Source: Begonia masoniana
Lineage: Eukaryota; Streptophyta; Magnoliopsida; Cucurbitales; Begoniaceae
Assembly: GCA_022432975.1 (NCBI GenBank)
Contig: CM039502.1
Location: 18,175,453 to 18,239,452 of the forward strand
Reading direction: 5' to 3'
DNA length: 64,000 nt
Shown here: in pieces, positions 44,359 through 55,114 of the stretch
How positions within the stretch are numbered: the first letter of the stretch is position 1
Layout: each line of letters opens with the position of its first letter
Position numbers and translations under genes: made by a program
Notes under the pieces: model-generated
Database searches by the model: none
Told to the model about the DNA's origin: nothing
The model's input: only the letters and a program-made list of their open reading frames with translations

Positions 44359-46940
44359 TGTAATATCCGGTTTGTACGGATTTTTGAATATATTATTTAT
44401 TATATTATTGGATGGCATTTTTGAAATTTTGTCAAATCAGGTCCGGTTTACGAAAAGAAAGCGTCATTACGATGTTAACGATTAATAAGAATTTTAAGGA
44501 AAGTTTGAGAATTTTCGGAATAGTAACGCTATATTCCGAGTAATTACCACTATCGTAAATTAAATGACGTTTTAGTAAAAATAGTAAACAATGTCCAAAT
44601 TACGAACGGACAGTTTTATTAAATCTCAAATATTAAGTTGAGCTTATTGGTGAAGTTTGGAAGTTCGGAGAAACCGAATAGCTAAACGATTAACGAACCG
44701 AATGACGAAACTAATATAAAAACTTAAGAAAGGGCAAGATCGTCATTTGAACATTTAACTTTTATTATTTGTTAAAAAGGCAAAATGCCTTTGTGATTTT
44801 CTACGAAAATCACTTTCCAGAGAAGTGTTCTTCTCTGTTTCTTCCTCCCTCCCTCGCGCAAACCTCTCTGGCCGCGGCGATCCAACGAGCTCCGACCTCC
44901 GATTTCTCTTCCGTTCCTCGTCATTTCTTCTCCTCTCGCTACCCTCGGTATGTAGCTTTAGTTTTCGAGCGTTTAATTCGAGTTTCGGTTCGATTTAGGA
45001 TTAGGGTTTCGATTAGGGTTTTCGTTAAAAATGCGATTTAGGCTTCGTAATTAATAGGTTAGCCGTGATTAAGTATAGATTGAACGTATTGGACGTTATT
45101 TGACGAAGATAAACCAATTTGTGAAATAGTATAAATTATAGAATTTTCGGGTTTTCGGAAATAACTCGTAATATGGATTTCCAGATTTATCGAGCGTTGT
45201 GTCGTTGTTTAAAAGCTTCGATTTGTTGAATTAAGGATTTTATTAGTTTGGACATTTAATCGTTTAAATTGGGTTTAACGACAAATATCGTGTTTTGTCT
45301 CAGACACGCGACTCCAGTGGACGAAGTTGAGATCCAACGCGCTCCAGGTAAGTTCTCGTGACTTGCTTGACCCAAAGGTCTACACCATACCTCGTCGTCG
45401 TATCAAGGATCCTTGAGGGTTCCTGGTTTTACGTTGTTTAGGTTGGGTAGTTAGGTTAGTTGTTTATAGATTATGTTATATTGTCTGCTGATATGAACTG
45501 TTTGTTTACTTTCCGCTGATATGAACTGTTCATGCATCACGTGTTTCAAAATGGCATAAAAAATGGGTTTCTGCACGAGTTTTCAATGAAATGAATAATG
45601 AACGAAAATATGTAATCTGTATCTGAAAGATCACGCGGGATGGGGCTCAGGCATGGCTGTAGGGTTTGTGAGCATGTACCCCCCCCCATCTAAGTGGAAA
45701 GTGGTAGTTCGACCGCGGAATGTATCCTTTCCATTTAGTGGGCTGATATCTCGGTGGCAATATGTATGAAATGACCTGATATGACCTGATATGTCTGATA
45801 TGCATGTTTTCTGAACTTCATATGCACTGCACGCATGCATCTGCATTTACGTAGCTTACTGAGATTTCAATATCTCATATGTGTCTGTATGGTGTAGGTG
45901 ATATTTTAGGAGACGTTGACCCAGGTGAGGATGATATTCCTCCTCCTGACGTAGGAGCAGCTGATGGATGATGGCCGTGGGAGTGCGCTGAGCAGTCGAG
46001 GCGCGTTTTGACCCGTGGTGGGTGTATGTAAAGGTTTTGGGGGTTCTTCGTGATATTTTGGATTAATGACGAACTGTATAGAACATATTTAGGTTGTTTG
46101 GATCTGGATAGGGGTTAGATAACGTTTTAGTAATTGTATGTGAAATGCTTTGGTTTAAATAGTTTTAATAAACGTTATAAAATGTTTTGGTTTAAATGTT
46201 AAGTTAAATGAAAATGTTTTGAATTGTTGTTTGTAGGTTGATACGGTTAAGCTCGATGTTTAGAGCTATCCACGCAGTTGGACTTCGCAAAGTCCGACTC
46301 GAGTCGATGGAGTTTAGAATACGTTTAAATTGGATTTAAGTAGATTTAAGTTGTGAGTTTTATGAAATTTGGTGTAAAGAAAAGTAGGTTTGCTCTCTGG
46401 AAATCGGATTCCAGAGAGCAAACAGAAACGTTAAAAGCTGTAAGTGTTGAAGTGCTGGAGTGAACGAAAGAAGAAGGATCGCTGCATAGCACGCAGCGAT
46501 CGATTTCTGCTGAAAAGCAGAAATCGATCGCTTGCTGCATGCTTGCATGCAGCGATCGATTTCTGCTTTTCAACAGAAATCGATCGCTTGCATGCAAGCA
46601 CGCAGCAGCGATCGATTTCTGTTTTCAACAGAAATCGATCTCATGCAGCGATCGATCTCTGTATTTTACAGAGATCGATCGCTGCCTCCTTTTGGGTCAG
46701 CGCAGCCCAGTGTTCCGATTCTGCCCCTCATTTAATTTTCATTAAATACTTAAATGGTTTAAGTTTATTTAAATTATTTTAGTTTATGTTTTAAATGAAT
46801 TACCAAACAAACTTCGATTTCGATTCCGGTTTCGGTTTCGATTTCAATTCAGTTCAACATATGGTTTAAAGTTTATAAAGTGTAAAGTAAAATGAAAAAT
46901 TTATACGGGTAAAAAGGGGTACAGTATTAGGGGCGTTACA
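44359..46940 (+). repeat. 5' LTR of the young Gypsy element
   Basis: TGTAATATCCGG to GGGGCGTTACA. It contains a hairpin array at about 46480-46690. ORFs within it (for example 44769-45041) occur twice because the LTR does, and have no protein-like features. Confidence 0.95.
46480..46690. repeat. Array of perfect hairpins in the 5' LTR
   Basis: Successive inverted repeats share the stem GCGATCGATTTCTG and its complement. The first (46496-46531) is a 16-bp perfect stem with a GAAA loop. A GCATGC-type palindrome follows near 46534-46553, then two stems of about 14 bp, then a 19-bp perfect stem with a TTT loop at 46645-46685. The array is repeated in the 3' LTR at about 52568-52778. Confidence 0.92.
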
Positions 46941-46960
46941 TTTATGGTATCAGAGCCCCC
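46941..46960 (+). promoter_or_regulatory. Primer-binding site of the young Gypsy element
   Basis: TTTATGGTATCAGAGCCCCC directly after the 5' LTR; TGGTATCAGAGCC is complementary to the 3' end of initiator-Met tRNA. Confidence 0.85.
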
Positions 46961-47103
46961 GGGTTTTAAAATCGATTCTGTAGACTGCTCGACTGCACAG
47001 CCACTACGCGGACGTCCTTCATCAACTGTAAGTATGTTTTCTGCTCTGTTTGATTTAGGTTTCTAAGAAGTATACTGTTTCGTTTTATAGGAGTTTTATA
47101 AAC

Positions 47104-47625
47104 ATGTTTCGAGGAAAAGATCCTCGAGATGACGTTCTAGATCGACTTACGGAGTTACTAAATCGTCAGTCACAGCACATGGACCGGCAAGCACAACTTA
47201 TCGATAGACAATCTCGTCAACTCCAACTATTGAGTAACCGAGAAGAACTTAGGATTCATGGCGTGGATGCTCCTCATGACCACGGTACCAAGAGGAAGGA
47301 CAAGAAGAGAGTCGATCAAAGCCGACCGAAGCGCGCACGAAGAACTTCGCAAAGACCTCTGTGTCTTAGTTGCCAGAAGCAGCATCGTGGGAAATGCAGA
47401 TCAGGCACAGATAAATGCTTTCGATGTGGAGAGAATGGTCATTTCGTCAAAGACTGCCCAAGGCCGGGTCGAGGTCAACCGGGTACAGGCCAACGAGACG
47501 CAAATCAGGGAAACGATGCCCGAATGTTGCTTGCCTCGACTGGAGAAGAAGAAACCGCCCAACCTTCGGCTATTACAGGTAAAGTTTTGTTCGAATATTT
47601 AATAGGACGAATAATATTAGAGTGA
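47104..47625 (+). pseudogene. Truncated Gag with CCHC zinc knuckle
   Basis: 173 codons. Starts M-F-R-G-K-D-P-R-D-D, then a Gln/Arg-rich repetitive helix (R-Q-S-Q-H-M-D-R-Q-A-Q-L-I-D-R-Q), a Lys/Arg-rich segment, a C-x2-C...C segment (C-L-S-C-Q-K-Q-H-R-G-K-C) and a proper knuckle C-F-R-C-G-E-N-G-H-F-V-K-D-C. The usual Gag core (about 200 residues with the conserved Trp-rich region) is missing between the N-terminal helix and the knuckles, and the ORF stops before any protease. Confidence 0.8.
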
Positions 47626-49090
47626 AGAAAGGGTATATAGTATAGTCCTTGATATTAACGTCTCGCGTCTTGCGGTATCACACTTCGATTTTTCGTCCGC
47701 ACTTACAGCCATTCTTCGTGGTTCTAAGCCAAAACTCCTCACTATACTCTCCCACATTGACCTTAAATTCATACTTCCCCACTTTCGATTTGATCGCGAG
47801 CGACCCCACTCAAGCATGGACATATTAAAATTTCAAATCCTTAAATCAATTGACCCAACGACGTATTTGTCACTTAAATATTTGCACATGCACCCACTTT
47901 CGACTCTCACTTAATCATTCACCGATTACCTTTAAATAATACAAATTTCAAAGTTCCCTCTTATCGACGTCTTTCCTCTGTCGTTCCCTCAGGTTGGAGC
48001 TACATCCAAGCTCCCTAACGCCAGCCAAATTGAATGCCTACACTGTATCCAAATTCTGGGTTGTAACCCAGATTTCAATATAATTCTAAACTCCTCTTCA
48101 TTCTAACTTCGACTTCTCAAAGTAAGTCCCTTTAGTTTCTATACTTTTTAATCTCGTGTCTGTTGAATACGTAACTAACCATTTCACGCCCTCGAGACCT
48201 TCTCAAATTACTTGCTCCAACGTTAAGTTCTTTTAACTGCACTACGATTGTCTATCTATCGAGTGTAACAATATGCTCGTTTATCTAACACGAATCTCCA
48301 TTAACCTCGAGCACAGTAAGGTCTCTAAGTCTCGCTGTGGATTTGCTCTAAAGCCACTCATTCTAACCTTAAGTCACTTATGTATCCATCGGTCACGATT
48401 CGTCAAATACGAGTCGTATTCTTTAAAATTGCAAAGCTCACGATTCGTACGACATTAACCACTGAGTTAAACTTCTAATCTTAACTCTTCATTGGATCTA
48501 CGATCCCCCGTACTTATCTCAAATGTCGTGCTAGACTTCTCACAATTACTCGATGGTCTTTTTAGTCGGGTTCTAATTACTTCGCTTGGCTCCTGCACGA
48601 TAACTTGTTCAACAGTCTACTCATTTACAAACTTGTTGCTGATAAGCTTCTTCATATTCTCAGTTCTTCCCCCTCTATTTTCCAAGAGAAGGATTCAGAA
48701 ACTTCTTTTCATTAAGGTTTAACCCTCCTAGATCATTGAACACTAATGTTTCTACTTCCTTACCGGAGGTAAGCCCTACGTTTGCGGTTCTTAACTTAAA
48801 CCGTACACACTATAAACCTACTCTAACTGCGTCGCTATCCTTCCTATAGTCACTCATGCTACTTGAAACTCTTTAGCACAACCTTAAACCTGAAGTGCTA
48901 AATTTTTCCTTAGTAGTCACCACGTTTAAATCTTAACACCTATGTTTTTGTTTACTTACCTCTATTCAAGCAACACCAAAGGTCTAACGTGCCTACTACT
49001 CATTAATTATTCTTAACTTCACTAAGTCTCCCACCTGGTAAGTCGGTTAAAATCTTCTAACCGATTTAATATCTTCCCTTATGGATTAGT
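47626..49090. other. 1.46-kb non-coding filler between gag and integrase
   Basis: No open frame of note and no retroviral motif. The expected protease, reverse transcriptase and RNase H are replaced by C/T-rich sequence I do not recognise. Its origin (captured DNA or degraded filler) cannot be told from the window. Confidence 0.6.
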
Positions 49091-50407
49091 CTTCTAAGGT
49101 GCCTAAGGTGGTACGTGCCTAACGACGAGAGCCTGAAGAAGGATATTTTAGCTGAGACACATTCTTCAGCTTGTTTAGTGCACCCGGGGAGTACCAAGAT
49201 GTACCGGGACTTAAATCAGCACTTCTGGTGGCCAGGTATGAAGGGGGAGGTTGCCCAATATATTGAGACCTGTTTAGTTTGTCAACAGGTTAAGGCAGAG
49301 CACCAGAGGCCAGCTGGAACATTATTGCCACTGCCGATTCCGGAGTGGAAGTGGGAGCAGACATCCATGGATTTTATCGTGGGGCTCCCGAGGACTACGC
49401 GAGGCCATGATGGCATTTGGGTTATTGTGGGCTGATTGACAAGGTCGGCTCACTTCTTGCCAGTGAAGATGTCGTCATCTATGGATCAGCTCGCCGAACT
49501 CTATGTGCAGGAGATTGTTAGTCTTCACGGAGTTCCAATATCTATTGTCTCCGACAGAGGTCCGAGATTTACCTCGAAGTTCTGGAAGAGTTTACACCGA
49601 GCTATGGGGACTCAGCTTAATTTCAGCACAGCATTCCATCCTCAGACTGATGGTCAGACAGAGAGGACGAATCAGATACTTGAGGATATGCTCAGAGCAT
49701 GTGTGCTGGAGTTTCAGGGCTCGTGGAGCCGATATTTGCCCTCAGTCGAGTTCTCGTACAATAACAGCTTCCAGGCTACTATTCGCATGGCACCGTACGA
49801 AGCTCTGTATGGTCGGAAGTGTAGGTCTCCGTTACATTGGGACGAGGTTGGCGAGGCTGGCATCGTTGGTCCTGAGATCTTACAGCAAACGGCAGATAAG
49901 ATTGCCGTTATCCGACAGCGAATTGAGGTAGCTCAGAGCCGGCAGAAGAGTTATGCCGACACGAGACGGCGGGAGCTAGAGTTCGAGGAGGGCGACGAAG
50001 TTTATTTGAAGGTTTCTCCATTCAAAGGCGTCGTGAGATTTGGAAGGAGGGGTAAGCTGAACCCTCGTTACGTGGGGCCCTTTCCTGTTCTGAAGAGGAT
50101 CGGGAAGTTGGCGTATAGGCTGCAGCTTCCGGCTTCTATGGAGGGCATTCATGATGTGTTCCACGTATCTATGCTTCGGAGATGTTTACGTGATCCATCT
50201 CATGCCGTGGAGACTACAGAGATCGAGGTACAGCCTACCTTGACTTACGAGGTGAAGCCGGTACGTATTCTGGAGTACTCTACCAAAGTCTTGCGCAACA
50301 AGGAGATTCCCCTGGTCAAAGTCCTATGGCGGAACCACGAGGTGGAAGAGGCTACGTGGGAACGACAGCAGGATATGATGACTAGGTATCCTGATCTTTT
50401 TGGATAG
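49091..50407 (+). pseudogene. Integrase with chromodomain-like C-terminus, one in-frame TGA
   Basis: One frame runs from about 49091 to 50407, interrupted only by TGA at 49433-49435, where relatives have an Arg codon (CGA to TGA fits CpG decay). Domains: HHCC zinc-binding region (V-H-P-G-S-T-K-M-Y, C-L-V-C-Q-Q); the DDE core, with Asp in T-S-M-D-F-I-V-G-L-P-R, Asp in I-V-S-D-R-G-P-R-F and Glu in T-E-R-T-N-Q-I-L-E-D; the GPF region (Y-V-G-P-F-P-V-L); and a chromodomain-like tail (R-I-L-E-Y, V-K-V-L-W, E-E-A-T-W-E). The catalytic triad is complete. Chromodomain integrases steer insertion into heterochromatin. Confidence 0.87.
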
Positions 50408-50447
50408 TTTAATTTTGTGGACAAAATTCTGAATAAGGAGGGGAGAA

Positions 50448-53028
50448 TGTAATATCCGGTTTGTACGGATTTTTGAATATATTATTTATTATATTATTGG
50501 ATGGCATTTTTGAAATTTTGTCAAATCAGGTCCGGTTTACGAAAAGAAAGCGTCATTACGATGTTAACGATTAATAAGAATTTTAAGGAAAGTTTGAGAA
50601 TTTTCGGAATAGTAACGCTATATTCCGAGTAATTACCACTATCGTAAATTAAATGACGTTTTAGTAAAAATAGTAAACAATGTCCAAATTACGAACGGAC
50701 AGTTTTATTAAATCTCAAATATTAAGTTGAGCTTATTGGTGAAGTTTGGAAGTTCGGAGAAACCGAATAGCTAAACGATTAACGAACCGAATGACGAAAC
50801 TAATATAAAAACTTAAGAAAGGGCAAGATCGTCATTTGAACATTTAACTTTTATTATTTGTTAAAAGGCAAAATGCCTTTGTGATTTTCTACGAAAATCA
50901 CTTTCCAGAGAAGTGTTCTTCTCTGTTTCTTCCTCCCTCCCTCGCGCAAACCTCTCTGGCCGCGGCGATCCAACGAGCTCCGACCTCCGATTTCTCTTCC
51001 GTTCCTCGTCATTTCTTCTCCTCTCGCTACCCTCGGTATGTAGCTTTAGTTTTCGAGCGTTTAATTCGAGTTTCGGTTCGATTTAGGATTAGGGTTTCGA
51101 TTAGGGTTTTCGTTAAAAATGCGATTTAGGCTTCGTAATTAATAGGTTAGCCGTGATTAAGTATAGATTGAACGTATTGGACGTTATTTGACGAAGATAA
51201 ACCAATTTGTGAAATAGTATAAATTATAGAATTTTCGGGTTTTCGGAAATAACTCGTAATATGGATTTCCAGATTTATCGAGCGTTGTGTCGTTGTTTAA
51301 AAGCTTCGATTTGTTGAATTAAGGATTTTATTAGTTTGGACATTTAATCGTTTAAATTGGGTTTAACGACAAATATCGTGTTTTGTCTCAGACACGCGAC
51401 TCCAGTGGACGAAGTTGAGATCCAACGCGCTCCAGGTAAGTTCTCGTGACTTGCTTGACCCAAAGGTCTACACCATACCTCGTCGTCGTATCAAGGATCC
51501 TTGAGGGTTCCTGGTTTTACGTTGTTTAGGTTGGGTAGTTAGGTTAGTTGTTTATAGATTATGTTATATTGTCTGCTGATATGAACTGTTTGTTTACTTT
51601 CCGCTGATATGAACTGTTCATGCATCACGTGTTTCAAAATGGCATAAAAAATGGGTTTCTGCACGAGTTTTCAATGAAATGAATAATGAACGAAAATATG
51701 TAATCTGTATCTGAAAGATCACGCGGGATGGGGCTCAGGCATGGCTGTAGGGTTTGTGAGCATGTACCCCCCCCCATCTAAGTGGAAAGTGGTAGTTCGA
51801 CCGCGGAATGTATCCTTTCCATTTAGTGGGCTGATATCTCGGTGGCAATATGTATGAAATGACCTGATATGACCTGATATGTCTGATATGCATGTTTTCT
51901 GAACTTCATATGCACTGCACGCATGCATCTGCATTTACGTAGCTTACTGAGATTTCAATATCTCATATGTGTCTGTATGGTGTAGGTGATATTTTAGGAG
52001 ACGTTGACCCAGGTGAGGATGATATTCCTCCTCCTGACGTAGGAGCAGCTGATGGATGATGGCCGTGGGAGTGCGCTGAGCAGTCGAGGCGCGTTTTGAC
52101 CCGTGGTGGGTGTATGTAAAGGTTTTGGGGGTTCTTCGTGATATTTTGGATTAATGACGAACTGTATAGAACATATTTAGGTTGTTTGGATCTGGATAGG
52201 GGTTAGATAACGTTTTAGTAATTGTATGTGAAATGCTTTGGTTTAAATAGTTTTAATAAACGTTATAAAATGTTTTGGTTTAAATGTTAAGTTAAATGAA
52301 AATGTTTTGAATTGTTGTTTGTAGGTTGATACGGTTAAGCTCGATGTTTAGAGCTATCCACGCAGTTGGACTTCGCAAAGTCCGACTCGAGTCGATGGAG
52401 TTTAGAATACGTTTAAATTGGATTTAAGTAGATTTAAGTTGTGAGTTTTATGAAATTTGGTGTAAAGAAAAGTAGGTTTGCTCTCTGGAAATCGGATTCC
52501 AGAGAGCAAACAGAAACGTTAAAAGCTGTAAGTGTTGAAGTGCTGGAGTGAACGAAAGAAGAAGGATCGCTGCATAGCACGCAGCGATCGATTTCTGCTG
52601 AAAAGCAGAAATCGATCGCTTGCTGCATGCAAGCATGCAGCGATCGATTTCTGCTTTTCAACAGAAATCGATCGCTTGCATGCAAGCACGCAGCAGCGAT
52701 CGATTTCTGTTTTCAACAGAAATCGATCTCATGCAGCGATCGATCTCTGTATTTTACAGAGATCGATCGCTGCCTCCTTTTGGGTCAGCGCAGCCCAGTG
52801 TTCCGATTCTGCCCCTCATTTAATTTTCATTAAATACTTAAATGGTTTAAGTTTATTTAAATTATTTTAGTTTATGTTTTAAATGAATTACCAAACAAAC
52901 TTCGATTTCGATTCCGGTTTCGGTTTCGATTTCAATTCAGTTCAACATATGGTTTAAAGTTTATAAAGTGTAAAGTAAAATGAAAAATTTATACGGGTAA
53001 AAAGGGGTACAGTATTAGGGGCGTTACA
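50448..53028 (+). repeat. 3' LTR of the young Gypsy element
   Basis: TGTAATATCCGG to GGGGCGTTACA, near-identical to 44359-46940, with the hairpin array at about 52568-52778. Followed by TSD GGATG. Confidence 0.95.
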
Positions 53029-54384
53029 GGATGTGTCACTATCTATTTCAAAAATCTTGTTAAAGTTCGGTAGTGCAAGAACATGGGACTTGCACGCAGC
53101 TTGAAACTCTGCTGACATGCAGGAGTCCACTGGAACTCTTGTCCCTTCTTGGTGCAGTCAATCATAGGGGACATGATGGTGCTAAAGTTCTTAACGAATC
53201 TTCTGTAGAAAGAGGCAAAACTATGGAAGCTTCGCACTTTCGTTATTCCCGTAGGTGTGGCTCAATCCCTAATGGCTTCGATCTTGGCTTTATCAGCCTC
53301 CACTCCATTCTTAGTGATGATGAACCCTAGAAAGTACATCTTCTTATGAGCGAATGAGCACTTCTTAAGGTTTCCAAAAACTTTGGCTCATCGAAGGGTC
53401 TGGAATAGTATTCCTAGATGGTCAAGGTGTGAAGGTAAGTCCAAGATGTACACTAGGATGTCATCAAAGTAAACAACAATGAGCTTACCAAGTAAATCTT
53501 TTAAGACATGATGCATTAGGCACATAAAAGTGCTCGGGGCATTTGAGAGGCCGAATGACATCACCATCCATTCAAATAACTCGTACTTTGTCTTGAATGC
53601 TGTCTTCTATTCATCGCCTTCTCTCATTCTAATTTGGTGGTATCCACTCTTCAGATCCACCTTTGAAAATACAGATGGTTCACTCAGCTTGTCTAACATG
53701 TCCTCTAATCGAGGGATTAGAAACCTATATTTGAGGGTGATCTGGTTAATGGCTCGACTATCCACACACATTCTTATTGAGTCATCTTTCTTTGGTACAA
53801 GTAAGGTCAGTATGATGCAAGGGCTCATGGACTCTTTAATGTAGCCATTCTCCAACAGTTCTTGAACTTGTCTTTGGAGTTTCTTAGTCTCCTCGGGGTT
53901 CATCCTATAAGCTAGTCGATTTGGTAAAACAACCCCTGGCTGTAAATCAATTTGATGCTCAATACCACGTATGGGTGGTAATCTTTGAGGTAGTTCTTCG
54001 GGAAATACGTCTTGGAAGTCTTTAAGGAGACTCTGGATAGCAGTAGGTATATCTCCCAACTCTTCAAGTCTCTCTGAATAGAACTAAAAAGAGGAGTTCT
54101 CTTCATATTATGGAAGCCTCTAGTTCTTTCCTAGACATTAAGAGGTTCACCTTGTCTCTTTCCTTCTTCCTAGTTGCTTCATCTTTGGCAATTTGTTCTG
54201 TGGTTAGGGGTGCAAGCTTGATGGTTTTTCCTTCAAGCTTGAAAGAATAATAGTTGATATTTCCATCATGTGACACCTTCATTTCATATTGTCACGGTCT
54301 TCCTAGAAGCAAGTGCTTGGCATTCATGGGAACGACGTCACAAAGAATCGAATCTTTATACTGTCCCATAGTAAACTCAACAAT
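53029..54384 (-). pseudogene. Older Gypsy element, upstream part: protease end, reverse transcriptase, start of RNase H
   Basis: Minus strand: protease end (Y-K-D-S-I-L-C-D-V-V-P-M, H-L-L-L-G-R-P) at 54240-54380; a Lys/Glu-rich linker; then reverse transcriptase D-V-F-P-E-E-L-P, G-I-E-H-Q-I-D-L-Q-P-G, V-P-K-K-D-D-S-I-R-M-C-V-D, F-S-K-V-D-L-K-S-G-Y-H-Q-I-R (53607-54059) and V-Y-F-D-D-I-L-V-Y near 53470, followed by H-Y-R-T-L. Stops and frame changes are scattered. At 53033 the RNase H sequence stops mid-gene at the young element; it resumes at 44353. The upstream border, at about 54384, is fused directly to HMGR pseudogene B. Confidence 0.87.
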
Positions 54385-55114
54385 TAGTTTTGAGGACTTT
54401 TGTTACTACTTCTTCCTTGATGATTGCTTCATGTACCACTGATTTGCCTCACCCTTCCACCCAATTCACTGATGCAGGCTTCTTGTCTGAGCAAAAGTTT
54501 TATAGAGAAATTATCAAAAAAAAAAGAAAAGAAAAGAAAAGATCAAAACAAAGCCAAATATTTCCAAGTTTCTTCATTCAACCATTTTCATTCTTCTTTC
54601 TAGAAATCTAGTAAGTAGGCATGTTTCTCGAGCCTTTAGCAACTTACAATTAATGTGCAAAAAGAACAAATCTTTGATGAATCCATCCTAGATGATTGAG
54701 TTGAAAAACTTAATAATTGGTAACCACGATCGAAATGAATTCTGAATTTCTTTCATAATAGTCTTGAAAATTTAGGAGATTCTTTAAAAATAAGTATGGG
54801 ATCTTAAGAAAATGTGAGGTATGGTTTTAGGATTTAATGTAGAAAACACCCTACAATTGCATCAATGGAAGAAATCACTGGACAAATCAGTAGAGACATT
54901 CTTTACATGAAGGGCAATGTAGCAAGACGATTTTAATGGCGTAATATAAGCTCATGAAGAAGAGTGATTTTTTTTTTTGTTTACCGGAGATACCGATGAC
55001 ATCTATGTTAGGGAAGTCGAACAGGAGGAAATCCAAGATACTTTGCACGCCCATAGCGTCGTCGGTGCTGCAAGAGAATCTCATGTAGAGATTTTTCCCA
55101 ATTAATATACATTT

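Larger units (their letters stand above)
44359..53028 (+). mobile_element. Young Gypsy (Tekay-like chromovirus) element, 8.7 kb, internally deleted
   Basis: 5' LTR 44359-46940 and 3' LTR 50448-53028 (about 2.58 kb each). I found only two differences between them: one A in a run, and TT against AA in a hairpin loop. The TSD GGATG (44354-44358 and 53029-53033) is perfect. The primer site (TGGTATCAGAGCC) follows the 5' LTR and a polypurine tract AAGGAGGGGAGAA precedes the 3' LTR. The interior keeps part of gag and a full-length integrase with chromodomain-like tail. Protease, reverse transcriptase and RNase H are missing, so it must have moved with helper proteins. It splits an older Gypsy element. 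Confidence 0.93.

Noticed and set aside
44769..45041. 90-codon ORF in the 5' LTR (again at 50881-51129)
   Set aside because: It is duplicated only because the LTR is. The copies differ in start through the A-run change, and it shows no domain.
46346..46782. Cluster of six ORFs on both strands rich in K-S-R-N-R-S-L and Q-K-S-I motifs (again at 52434-52870)
   Set aside because: They arise from the GATCGATTTCTG hairpin array, whose inverted repeats give similar peptides on both strands. No coding signal remains once the repeats are recognised.
49433..49435. In-frame TGA in integrase as possible recoding or readthrough
   Set aside because: Relatives have an Arg codon here, and CGA to TGA is the common decay of methylated CpG. 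No stimulating structure was seen; a plain nonsense mutation is simpler.
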